A stretch of 64,000 bases of DNA from NCBI GenBank assembly GCA_029262455.1, contig JAJCZJ010000027.1, forward strand, positions 1 to 64,000. Reading direction: 5' to 3'. Both the position numbers and the translations under genes were made by a program. Below are positions 18,135 through 26,308 of this stretch, in pieces; within the stretch, counting starts at the first letter, position 1, and every line of letters begins with the position of its first letter. This DNA is from Deltaproteobacteria bacterium (GTDB lineage Bacteria; Desulfobacterota; Binatia; HRBIN30; CADEER01). The notes beneath the pieces were generated by a model. That model saw only the letters and a program-made list of their open reading frames with translations. It searched no databases and was not told the DNA's origin.

Positions 18135-19214
18135 TTATTCGTCCAACAGGGCAGCGGCGACTGCAGCTAGAGCCTCAGCCTCCGGGGCGTAGCGAATCGA
18201 CAGCGATTGGGCTCGTTCTGAGTGGAAGTGCAGGGTGTGCTCGACGACGTAGCCTGCGCCGCCGTGGAGATGGTGCGCGGTCATGGTGATGTCTTTGAAC
18301 GAACGCGCCACGTAAGCGGCTGCGGTTTCTAGCTCGACTCCCTGCTCAGTGCCGTTGGCGAGGCGCGATATCGCTTGCCAGGCAAGGTGCCGCGATGCAG
18401 TTTTCGCCAGCGCCATGTCTGCGACTTGGTGCTGCACCGCCTGGAACACCCCGATCTTCTGGCCGAACTGCTCGCGCTCTTGGACGTAAGCCACCGTCGC
18501 GTCCAGCGCGGCCGTCATGCCACCCAACATTTCCGCCAAGGCGAGAGCCGTTTCGATCCGCCGTATTTTCGTCAGCACCTCTGCTCCACGACTCGCTTCG
18601 GCAACGATTCGGGAGCTGCGCACGTTGTCGTAACGCACGGTTCCCTGCTCGGCACCATCAAAGGCCCGCAACGGATCGACCGCGGCGGCGGCGCCCTCGA
18701 CCAACGCAAGGCCCACACCGGATGCGCCTGCCCCCGCAACGAGATGCCAGTCGGCGGTTGGATCCGGAACACACCACTTCTCACCACTGATTGTTCCCGC
18801 CGCATCGATCACGGTCGTGAAATTCTCGGGGCGTCTCGCCTGCCGCTCGTCGATGGCAAGTGTCACCGTCTTGCTGCCATCGGCGAGATCCGTCAGCTCC
18901 GGTGCACTGGGATCGATTGCCGCCAGGATCGACGCCCCCCGAATCGCTCGAATGACGCGCAACGGCACCAATCCTCGTGCGCACTCTTCGACAACGCAGG
19001 CGACTTCGATCAACGTGAGCCCGCTGCCGCCGCGCTCAGTCGGTATACCGATGCCAATCCAGCCCAACGCGCGGATCGCATCCCAAGCGCCGCCGTCGAT
19101 TCCAGCCGGGATATCCGCCCAGGCCGCCAGTCGCTCCGGGGAGATCTCGTCGCGCCAGAAACGCTCGACCGAGGCCTTGAGCTCGACTTGTTCTTCTGTG
19201 GCTTCGGGACGCAT
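18135..19214 (-). CDS. Acyl-CoA dehydrogenase, second subunit of a pair
   Basis: The 359-residue FAD enzyme starts at the ATG at 19214, with GGAGAGC directly upstream. The C-terminal domain shows QEREQFGQKIGVFQAVQHQVADM and HLHGGAGYVVEHTLHFHSER-type sequence, the latter holding the usual catalytic-glutamate region. It is shorter and more divergent than its neighbour, and the two stop/start codons are 8 bp apart. This arrangement fits heteromeric dehydrogenases (such as FadE28/FadE29 types acting on steroid or other bulky side chains), though the substrate is unknown. Confidence 0.85.
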   Translation of the reverse strand: MRPEATEEQVELKASVERFWRDEISPERLAAWADIPAGIDGGAWDAIRALGWIGIGIPTERGGSGLTLIEVACVVEECARGLVPLRVIRAIRGASILAAIDPSAPELTDLADGSKTVTLAIDERQARRPENFTTVIDAAGTISGEKWCVPDPTADWHLVAGAGASGVGLALVEGAAAAVDPLRAFDGAEQGTVRYDNVRSSRIVAEASRGAEVLTKIRRIETALALAEMLGGMTAALDATVAYVQEREQFGQKIGVFQAVQHQVADMALAKTASRHLAWQAISRLANGTEQGVELETAAAYVARSFKDITMTAHHLHGGAGYVVEHTLHFHSERAQSLSIRYAPEAEALAAVAAALLDE

Positions 19215-19222
19215 ACGCTCTC

Positions 19223-20395
19223 CTACTTGCGCGGCAAACCACAACCCATTGTGGCGATAATGGTGCGCTGCACTTCGTTCGTACCGCCGCCAAACGCGAG
19301 CAGCGGGGCTGTGCGATAAAGCCACTGCATCCTGCCGTGCATCGCCGACTCCGGTTCTTGCGGATGGAGCTGCCCGGCCAATCCGAGGATCGACGTACCG
19401 GCATCAGCGACTCGGTGGGCAAGCTCACTGACGAAGATCTTGGCCATCGAGGATTGCGCCGACGGCACTTCTCCTTTGCTGAGCACCCACGCCGTCTCCA
19501 ATCCGAGCATGCGCGCCGCTTCGATATCGACCGCGATACGGGCCATTCGCTCGCGCACCCACGGCACCGTGCGCAACGGCGCACCGTCCATCTCGGTGTC
19601 ACGCACCAGCGCGGTCAACTCGCGAAAGTAGCGTCGCACCATTCCGACCGATCCGATCGAGAGGCGCTCAAAGTTCAAAGCCATCGCGGCGTAGTAGAAA
19701 CCCATGCCGCGCTCTCCAACCAAATAGTTGCGAGGGACCCGCACGTTGTCCAAGAAAAGCGCGTTCGTGCGCAGTCCCGGCCAAACATAGATCGGCTGTA
19801 CCGTGACTCCCGGCGCGTCCATCGGGACGATCATCATCGAGATGCCCTTGTGCTTCGGGGCATCGGGCTCGGTGCGGATGGCAATCCAGTTGTGCGAGGA
19901 CTGATGCGCCATCGTATTCCACATCTTTTGCCCGTTGATGACCCATTCGTCACCGTCGAGCACGGCCTTGGTGCGCAGCGCGGCCATGTCGGTGCCGGCG
20001 TCCGGCTCCGAATAGGCGACGGCGAAGTCGACCTCGGCTGCCGTGATGCGCGGCAACCACTCCTTGCGTTGCTCCTCGCTGCCGATGCGCATGATCGTCG
20101 GCGCCACCGATGTGACCGTCAGCGGCAACATCGGAGCACCTGCGCTCTCGAGCTCGTCGACAAAGATCCATTGATCGATCGCCGTCCGCCCGAGTCCGCC
20201 GTACTCCTCCGGCCACGCCAGTCCCCAGTAGCCCGAATCACGCATGGCCAAGATGAAGTTCTTCGCCAGCGGCCCACGCCCTTCATTGCCGGCGGCGCGG
20301 AGTTCATTGAGCAGATCGGGCGTCAGGTTGGCCTTGATGAAACGGTGTACCTCGCTCCGCCATTCCTCTTGCTCCGGCGTGAAGTCGTATCGCAT
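19223..20395 (-). CDS. Acyl-CoA dehydrogenase, first subunit of a pair
   Basis: The 390-residue acyl-CoA dehydrogenase starts MRYDFTPEQEEWRSEV. Conserved blocks are GLAWPEEYGGLGR, AYSEPDAGTDMAAL, WVINGQKMWNT (FAD-binding middle domain) and the C-terminal FGGGTNEVQRTIIA. It oxidises acyl-CoA to enoyl-CoA, passing electrons to ETF. It is translated just before the partner gene at 18135-19214, so the two probably form one complex. Confidence 0.9.
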   Translation of the reverse strand: MRYDFTPEQEEWRSEVHRFIKANLTPDLLNELRAAGNEGRGPLAKNFILAMRDSGYWGLAWPEEYGGLGRTAIDQWIFVDELESAGAPMLPLTVTSVAPTIMRIGSEEQRKEWLPRITAAEVDFAVAYSEPDAGTDMAALRTKAVLDGDEWVINGQKMWNTMAHQSSHNWIAIRTEPDAPKHKGISMMIVPMDAPGVTVQPIYVWPGLRTNALFLDNVRVPRNYLVGERGMGFYYAAMALNFERLSIGSVGMVRRYFRELTALVRDTEMDGAPLRTVPWVRERMARIAVDIEAARMLGLETAWVLSKGEVPSAQSSMAKIFVSELAHRVADAGTSILGLAGQLHPQEPESAMHGRMQWLYRTAPLLAFGGGTNEVQRTIIATMGCGLPRK

Positions 20396-20478
20396 CTGTC
20401 TTTTCTACCCGACAGTAGAATTTGCGCAAGAAGTGCGTCTTGCTCAAGTCGGCCCGCGATGAGACCGTAGGTTCAACC

Positions 20479-21261
20479 GTGCAGCGCTTTACGACGATCG
20501 TCGGCTACGGCTCTCTCATGAGCGCCTACGGCATTAGCCACCAGGGGCCTATCCGGATAGCCCGGACCCGCCGAATCGCCGTCAACAACGCTCGACGCGG
20601 CTTCGGCAAGGCCTCACTCCACGGCGACCGATTTGCCATGGTTCTGGAGCCCATCGAGACAGCCCGGCGGATATCCGGGGCCATCTCGCGGCGCTACTCA
20701 GGCAGCATCGAGGCGTTGGCTTTCGACGCCACTGACGCCGTCATGCCGGCGATCTGCCAGAGGGAGGGCTACAGCCCCTCGGCGTGGGCCTCTCTCGAGC
20801 GCTTCGCCACCGAAGCCGACCGATCGGTGTCACGCTACCTTGCCGTCTTGATGGACGAAGCGAATGGAGATCTCGTCGGCTACCGGCGCGCCCTTTACGC
20901 GCTGTTGGGCTACACATCGAGCCACTACATCCCCCATCCGATCGACGTCGACGGCGAAGACGCCGTGATCTTTCTCTCTCCGGGAGCCGAGGGCACCGGG
21001 GCTACCGACGTCACCTCGGTGCGGATAACGACCGGCGTCTGTGATCTCATGTCGATCAGCCAAGTCTGGCAGAGGAAGCCGACCCCGGCCCAACTCGACT
21101 ACATCGCCATGTGCTGGCTGGCGACTGCCCACGACATCGACATCGGCGATTTGGGCTCAGACATCCCATCGGAGGTTCTCCAAGGGCTGGCGTCCTACGA
21201 GACGCACCTCGCCAACGAGAAGCAGCGACTCCGCCAGCTGGCCTACACTGAGGATCATTGA
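20479..21261 (+). CDS. Gamma-glutamylcyclotransferase-like protein
   Basis: The roughly 260-residue protein opens with TIVGYGSLMSAYG, matching the YGSL substrate-cradle motif of the gamma-glutamylcyclotransferase (BtrG) fold. The rest is not recognisable to me, and I cannot locate the catalytic glutamate with confidence. The start is uncertain: the GTG at 20479 puts this motif at the N terminus as usual, while a TTG at 20422 would add 19 residues. It is divergent from the acyl-CoA dehydrogenase operon. Confidence 0.6.
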   Translation: MQRFTTIVGYGSLMSAYGISHQGPIRIARTRRIAVNNARRGFGKASLHGDRFAMVLEPIETARRISGAISRRYSGSIEALAFDATDAVMPAICQREGYSPSAWASLERFATEADRSVSRYLAVLMDEANGDLVGYRRALYALLGYTSSHYIPHPIDVDGEDAVIFLSPGAEGTGATDVTSVRITTGVCDLMSISQVWQRKPTPAQLDYIAMCWLATAHDIDIGDLGSDIPSEVLQGLASYETHLANEKQRLRQLAYTEDH

Positions 21262-21306
21262 GTCACTACCTTGGAACCTTCGCCAATCCCCGATACTTCA
21301 ATCGCA

Positions 21307-21804
21307 ATGGCAAATTTCGAAGAATCATTTCGCGTTCAAGTCACCAAGGACTATCTCAAGTTTTCGGCGGCACACTTCATCGCCTACCCCGGATTCCGCG
21401 AGCGCTTGCACGGTCACAACTACCGCGTCTCCGTAGCCGCCGGTGGCGCACTGGGCGCACAGGGGTACGTCGTCGATTTCGGCGTGGTTAAAAAAATTGC
21501 TCGCAAGCTTTGCGATCGACTGGACGAACGGGTCCTGGTCCCGGCGCGCAGCGATTGTATGACGATCGAAGAACGCGGAACGAACATCGTGTTGAACTAC
21601 GAGGGCGACGAGTTCCTCTTTCCGTCGGCTGACGCCATCCTTCTCCCAATCATCCACTCCTCGGCGGAAGAGCTCGCCCAGTATTTGGCTGCCGAACTCG
21701 AAACCGAGCTCGAAGCCGAGGGAATCGACTCACTGCATTGGATCGAAATCGGAGTCGAGGAGAGTTTTGGCCAAGCCGCTGTGTACCGGCGCGAACGCAA
21801 CTAG
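21307..21804 (+). CDS. 6-Pyruvoyltetrahydropterin synthase homologue, PTPS-III type
   Basis: The 165-residue COG0720 enzyme has zinc ligands at H23 (SAAHF) and in the HGH at 35-37. The catalytic Cys of QueD (CxxxHGH) is missing; instead E32 forms ERLHGH, the ExxHGH signature described for PTPS-III. Those enzymes cleave dihydroneopterin triphosphate straight to 6-hydroxymethyldihydropterin, bypassing FolB. That would feed FolK, encoded at 14572. The ATG at 21307 is preferred to a TTG at 21271. The call rests on the motif, not on assay. Confidence 0.75.
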   Translation: MANFEESFRVQVTKDYLKFSAAHFIAYPGFRERLHGHNYRVSVAAGGALGAQGYVVDFGVVKKIARKLCDRLDERVLVPARSDCMTIEERGTNIVLNYEGDEFLFPSADAILLPIIHSSAEELAQYLAAELETELEAEGIDSLHWIEIGVEESFGQAAVYRRERN

Positions 21805-21809
21805 CTCCC

Positions 21810-22121
21810 ATGCTCCCAATAAAAGCGTCCGTCCCAGCAGCCGCTCTGCTGGCAACCTTGCTGTGCGGCCTCCCCGGCTGCACGCCCGATCTGCCAGAAC
21901 CCCAATCCAACGCTGCACGCCTCTACACAAACCGCTGCGGCACCTGCCATCGACTTTACCCGCCGAACGTGATGACGGCAGCAACTTGGGATGCGATGCT
22001 TAAACGAATGCAAGGCGAGATGCGGCGGCGCGGTTTCCCTCCTCTGACCGACGAGGAAAGTACCGAAGTGACCGCGTACCTACATCGACACGCTCTCGGA
22101 GCTCAACCAGAAAACAAGTAG
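21810..22121 (+). CDS. Monohaem c-type cytochrome lipoprotein
   Basis: The roughly 103-residue precursor has a hydrophobic signal peptide ending in the lipobox LPGC (C24), then one haem-binding motif CGTCH at 43-47. A methionine-rich helix follows (WDAMLKRMQGEM), from which the distal haem ligand could come. It is predicted to be a periplasm-facing, membrane-anchored electron carrier; haem attachment would need the Ccm system encoded at 50.9-53.2 kb. It starts 5 bp after the pterin gene's stop. Confidence 0.8.
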   Translation: MLPIKASVPAAALLATLLCGLPGCTPDLPEPQSNAARLYTNRCGTCHRLYPPNVMTAATWDAMLKRMQGEMRRRGFPPLTDEESTEVTAYLHRHALGAQPENK

Positions 22122-22148
22122 ACTCGATCTCGAATAGGGGACCCAAAG

Positions 22149-23618
22149 ATGAAGGCAAGTACGTGTAGCATCGCGAAGGCGATCGCCGGCAAAGCCCCAC
22201 TAGTCGTGGTCGTCGGCCAACGATGGGCCGCAGACCCCTTGGTTCGCGAACTCGACCAGCGTTGCAAGGGAAGCTTGGTCCGCGAAGCGCGTCGCCAAAA
22301 GTTCCGCGCCGAACCCGACACATCCGCCGTCATCCAAACGCACGGGGCGGTAGGCGCACCGATCATCGCGTTGGTGCCGCTCAGCGCCGATCCGGGAGCC
22401 CCTGGGTTGGCCGGCCTGGCGCAGAACGTCAGCGACATCGCAGCGCAACAGAACGCGGCTCGCGTCGCCGTTCGACTCCCGGAAGGCAGCTCCTTCGGCG
22501 ACTACCGCGTAGTCGCCGAAGGAGTGGCAATGGCGCGCTATACCTTCGAAGACTACCGCTCGGAACCCAGCAAAAGCCCCGATCTTCGAGTGGTCTTTGC
22601 CATCGACCGCGCAGTACCTGCGATCGCCGAAGCTCTGCTCCAAGCCCAGGCACGCGCCGCTGCGGTTTGTCTAGCGCGCGACCTTGCCAACACACCAGCC
22701 GCAGACCTCGGACCCGCAGCACTAGCCGACCGGGCTGCCTCCCTGGCCGGCGGCGACCTCGTCGTGCGTTGCCACGGACCCCGCAAGCTCGAGAAGCTCG
22801 CGATGGGAGCCCTGCTCGCGGTTGGGCAAGGGAGCCGGCAGACGCCTCGGCTGATCGAGATGGTTTACGAACCGAAATCGGCTCCGGTCGGCCACTACAC
22901 ACTCGTCGGCAAAGGAATCACCTTCGATTCCGGTGGCCTGTCGCTCAAGACATCGGCCTCAATGGAATTGATGAAGCGCGACATGGCCGGCGGAGCCACA
23001 GTCATCGCCGCGATCGCTGCCATCGCCGAGATGCAGCTGCCGATTCGCGTACGCACTTACGTACCGGCCGCCGAAAACATGCCCGACGGAAACGCGATCC
23101 GGCCCGGAGATGTCGTCAAGGCTTGCAACGGCAAGACGATCGAGATTCTCAACACCGACGCCGAGGGCCGTCTCGTCCTGGCCGACGCCCTATCCCACGC
23201 CTGTACTGAAAAACCACGGGCCCTGGTCAACTTCGCCACTCTCACCGGGGCTGTGCGACACGCTCTAGGGAAGCGCTACGCCGCCGTCATGGGCAACGAT
23301 CAAACGTTGGTGGATGCCGCGCTGGCGTCAGCTGCCGACAACGGGGAAGGACTCTGGCAGTTGCCGCTGGTCGAGAGCTACCGCGCCGACATCGAGAGCC
23401 GGATCGCCGACATCAAAAACACTGGCGCCGGTGGGGCCGGCACGATTATCGCCGGGTTATTCTTGCGCGAGTTTGTCGGCGACACCCCTTGGGCCCACGT
23501 CGACTTCTCGAGCACCGTCATGTCGGACGGCTATGCCTGCCACCCTGCCGGCCCCAGCGGGTACGGTGTTCGTACCGCCATCGGACTCATCGAGCGACTG
23601 GCGGCCGCCTCAGATTGA
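22149..23618 (+). CDS. pepA: Leucyl aminopeptidase (M17)
   Basis: The 489-residue cytosolic metallo-aminopeptidase has a divergent N-terminal domain (about 1-165) and a conserved catalytic domain: GKGITFDSGGLSLK with metal-binding lysine and aspartate, MKRDMAGGATV, the NTDAEGRLVLADAL signature, and GTIIAGLFLREFV near the C terminus. All metal ligands appear intact. It removes N-terminal residues from peptides. Confidence 0.93.
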   Translation: MKASTCSIAKAIAGKAPLVVVVGQRWAADPLVRELDQRCKGSLVREARRQKFRAEPDTSAVIQTHGAVGAPIIALVPLSADPGAPGLAGLAQNVSDIAAQQNAARVAVRLPEGSSFGDYRVVAEGVAMARYTFEDYRSEPSKSPDLRVVFAIDRAVPAIAEALLQAQARAAAVCLARDLANTPAADLGPAALADRAASLAGGDLVVRCHGPRKLEKLAMGALLAVGQGSRQTPRLIEMVYEPKSAPVGHYTLVGKGITFDSGGLSLKTSASMELMKRDMAGGATVIAAIAAIAEMQLPIRVRTYVPAAENMPDGNAIRPGDVVKACNGKTIEILNTDAEGRLVLADALSHACTEKPRALVNFATLTGAVRHALGKRYAAVMGNDQTLVDAALASAADNGEGLWQLPLVESYRADIESRIADIKNTGAGGAGTIIAGLFLREFVGDTPWAHVDFSSTVMSDGYACHPAGPSGYGVRTAIGLIERLAAASD

Positions 23619-23635
23619 TCGAGCCAGATCCAATC

Positions 23636-24499
23636 TCACGCTTTGCCGCGCGGTAGACCCGGGAGCCAAGATTCCGGATCGGCGGCGAAGCGTTGCGCAC
23701 ACGCGGGCGAGCAGAAGAAAAAAGTCGACTCGCCATACGTATGAGTCGGCGTACCGGCCCGGCAACGAACCGACGAGCCACAAACGGGGTCGGTCTCCGA
23801 GCGTCGCGACACGACGCGAAGCCCGGCGCGTTGCTCCTGTACGCGGTACCCTGACACGACATCCCTGTCGCGACCACCTCCAGCGACTTCGCACGACGTG
23901 AAAGTCACCGCGTCCTCGAGACAACGGTGCGCCGTCGCGTAGGTCATCTCATCAATCAGAGTGTCCGCGCCCCCTGCTCTAGAGCAGAGCTCCTGGGCAC
24001 GGTTCAAGGGTTCCCCAAAGGGAATGGAATGAACCCCAGGGACTCCGTCGATCTGCGCGAGAATCAGAGGACCGGTAGCAACGCCGAGGGCCAGTATTAC
24101 CGGGATGTCGCCGACAGAGTCGTCGGCTTGCCAGCGATTGCGCAGACCAAGATAAGCTCGCTGCAAATCAATCGACGCGTGGACCGCTCGAGCGCTGTCA
24201 TCCTGGCGGGACCCCGTAGTCTGGAACACCACCACGAAGACATCGCCAACGACTCGATCGACGGCGGCACTGTAACCAACGGCGATGTCGGCGAGGGACG
24301 AATAGAAGTCCTGCAATAATGCGACGGAGGATTCGGGTTCGACGCGTTTAGCAAACGCGGAGAGACCGCGCAGCTCGCCAACCAGGAGAGTCGCTCGGGC
24401 ACGGACACTCGACCGCCCCGACGACGCGGACTCGGATGCGAATGAACGTTCCGCAGCCGCATTCCCCTTGCGGGATCGAACCCCACGTTCGTTGGCCAT
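23636..24499 (-). CDS. Degenerate class III nucleotide cyclase domain fused to YHS domain
   Basis: This 287-residue protein has two domains. Residues about 35-225 resemble a class III adenylyl/guanylyl cyclase: LLVGELRGLSAF matches the usual DIxGF strand with the first metal Asp changed to Glu, and GDVFVVVF keeps the second. Residues 235-280 form a YHS domain (DPVCG with C240, then FFCSPACAQRF with C263 and C267), a small metal-binding module. Whether it makes cyclic nucleotide is unknown. It lies 31 bp behind pckA on the same strand and is probably co-transcribed. Confidence 0.7.
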   Translation of the reverse strand: MANERGVRSRKGNAAAERSFASESASSGRSSVRARATLLVGELRGLSAFAKRVEPESSVALLQDFYSSLADIAVGYSAAVDRVVGDVFVVVFQTTGSRQDDSARAVHASIDLQRAYLGLRNRWQADDSVGDIPVILALGVATGPLILAQIDGVPGVHSIPFGEPLNRAQELCSRAGGADTLIDEMTYATAHRCLEDAVTFTSCEVAGGGRDRDVVSGYRVQEQRAGLRVVSRRSETDPVCGSSVRCRAGTPTHTYGESTFFFCSPACAQRFAADPESWLPGLPRGKA

Positions 24500-24530
24500 A
24501 GGAGCGTAAAAGCTCCGCCGCCAACAAATG

Positions 24531-26135
24531 TCAAGCGGCGTCGGGTGCCGTCGCCCTGACGTCCGCCGAGACGTGCTGCTCGTAGTTCTTGAAGTTGGCG
24601 TTGAAACGGCCCGCCAACTCGCGCGCCTTTACCTCGTATGCCGACGAATCCTTCCAAGTCGAACGCGGCGTCAGCACTTCGGACGGTACGTCCGGACACT
24701 CGCTAGGTACATCGACACCAAACACTGAGTCGCGCCCGTAGCTGACCGTATCCAAGCGCCCGTCCAGCGCCGCGTGCAACATGCTCCGCGTGTACGGAAG
24801 CTTCATCCGCGCACCAACACCATACGGACCACCGCTCCAACCGGTATTGACCAGCCATACACGGACCTCGTGCTTGGCGATCTTCTCACCCAAGAGCTTG
24901 GCGTAGACTGTCGGGTGCAGCGGCATGAACGGCGCCCCGAAACACGTACTGAACGTCGCTTCGGGTTCGGTTACTCCCTGCTCGGTGCCCGCGACCTTGG
25001 CGGTGTACCCGGACAAGAAGTGGTACATCGCCTGCGCCGAGTTGAGTTTGGAGATCGGCGGTAAAACGCCAAACGCGTCGCAGGTCAACATGATGATGTC
25101 GCTGGGGTGTCCAGCCGTGCCGCTCAGCGATGCGTTGGGAATGTGCGTGATCGGGTAAGCCGCACGCGTATTCTCCGTGAAGGACGCGTCGTCGAGATCG
25201 AGAATACGCGTGGTGTCATCCATGACCACATTCTCGATGATCGTGCCGAATCTCCGCGTCGTCGCGTAGATTTCCGGTTCCGTCTCCGGCGACAGGCGAA
25301 TCACCTTGGCGTAACAGCCGCCCTCAAAATTGAAGATACCGTCGTCACTCCAACCGTGCTCGTCGTCGCCGATCAGAGTGCGTGCTGGATCGGCCGACAA
25401 TGTCGTCTTGCCTGTGCCGGACAGACCGAAGTAGACCGCCGAGTCGCCGCCCGGGCCGACGTTGGCCGAGCTGTGCATGGACAGCACCCCGTCCTGCGGC
25501 AAGATGTAGTTCATGAACCCGAATACCGACTTCTTCACTTCGCCGGCGTAGGCAGTGCCGCCAACCAGAACCAGGCGCTTTTCGAAGTTCACCAGGATGA
25601 AAGCGTCCGAATGAGTTCCATCGAACTCGGGCTCGGCGCGCATTTCCGGCACCTGAATGATCGTGAACTCGGGCTGCATGCCCGGCAGCTCATCGAGCTC
25701 GGGCCGGATGAACATGTTCTGCGCGAAGAGACTGTGCCACGCCCGTTCGCTGACCACACGGACACTGCGCCGGTACCCCTTTGACGCGCCGACGAAACAG
25801 TCCTGGACAAAGAGGTCGCGGTTCTGCAAATAGGCCAGCACCCGACGGTGCATGCGGTCGAAGTCTTCAGGCTCGAACGGCTTGTTCACCGCCCCCCAAG
25901 CGATTTTGTCCTCGCTCGACGGTTCGCGCACGATAAAGCGGTCATGGGGGGCACGTCCGGTGTGCTTGCCGGTGCGGGTGACCAGCGGACCTTGCATAGC
26001 AATCTGGCCTTCGCCACGTCGAATCGCCTGTTCGTAAAGACTCGGTGCAGGAAGATTCCAGTAAACCGTGCCCGCGTTGACGATTCCGTGGTGATCAAGA
26101 CCGTAGCTACTGATCCCGCGTCCTTCTTGCTGCAT
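24531..26135 (-). CDS. pckA: Phosphoenolpyruvate carboxykinase (ATP)
   Basis: PckA converts oxaloacetate to PEP in gluconeogenesis. The 534-residue protein has the kinase-specific loop GLSGTGKTTLSADP, the metal-binding IGDDEHGW and the conserved block FEGGCYAKVIRLS. The start at 26135 (ATG) has AAGGGG about 7 bases upstream; an upstream in-frame TTG (26174) is less likely. Length and motifs are normal for the ATP-dependent family. Confidence 0.95.
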   Translation of the reverse strand: MQQEGRGISSYGLDHHGIVNAGTVYWNLPAPSLYEQAIRRGEGQIAMQGPLVTRTGKHTGRAPHDRFIVREPSSEDKIAWGAVNKPFEPEDFDRMHRRVLAYLQNRDLFVQDCFVGASKGYRRSVRVVSERAWHSLFAQNMFIRPELDELPGMQPEFTIIQVPEMRAEPEFDGTHSDAFILVNFEKRLVLVGGTAYAGEVKKSVFGFMNYILPQDGVLSMHSSANVGPGGDSAVYFGLSGTGKTTLSADPARTLIGDDEHGWSDDGIFNFEGGCYAKVIRLSPETEPEIYATTRRFGTIIENVVMDDTTRILDLDDASFTENTRAAYPITHIPNASLSGTAGHPSDIIMLTCDAFGVLPPISKLNSAQAMYHFLSGYTAKVAGTEQGVTEPEATFSTCFGAPFMPLHPTVYAKLLGEKIAKHEVRVWLVNTGWSGGPYGVGARMKLPYTRSMLHAALDGRLDTVSYGRDSVFGVDVPSECPDVPSEVLTPRSTWKDSSAYEVKARELAGRFNANFKNYEQHVSADVRATAPDAA

Positions 26136-26224
26136 TCGGACCCCTTCCCCAAAATACCGATGACACCAGGTCAAAAATAACCCGAATCATGATCAAATCC
26201 CCGCTCGAAAGGCAACATACCATT

Positions 26225-26303
26225 GCAGCCTGTCTTTGATGCAGCCTGTTTTTGCAGCCTGTCTTTGCAGCCTGTCTTTGATCGGAAGCCGATCAAAGAC
26301 AGG
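26225..26303. repeat. Four 13-bp direct repeats running into a perfect 15-bp hairpin
   Basis: GCAGCCTGTCTTT occurs at 26225, 26241 (one mismatch), 26254 and 26267. The last copy merges with a perfect inverted repeat, CCTGTCTTTGATCGG (26271-26285), loop AAG, and its complement (26289-26303). The hairpin sits 5 bp past the MATE gene stop, so it may end or protect that transcript, but no T-run follows on either strand. Confidence 0.85.
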
Positions 26304-26308
26304 GCTGA

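Noticed and set aside
26271-26303. Classical rho-independent terminator
   Set aside because: The stem is perfect, but neither strand carries a following T-run, so it is listed as a hairpin repeat only.
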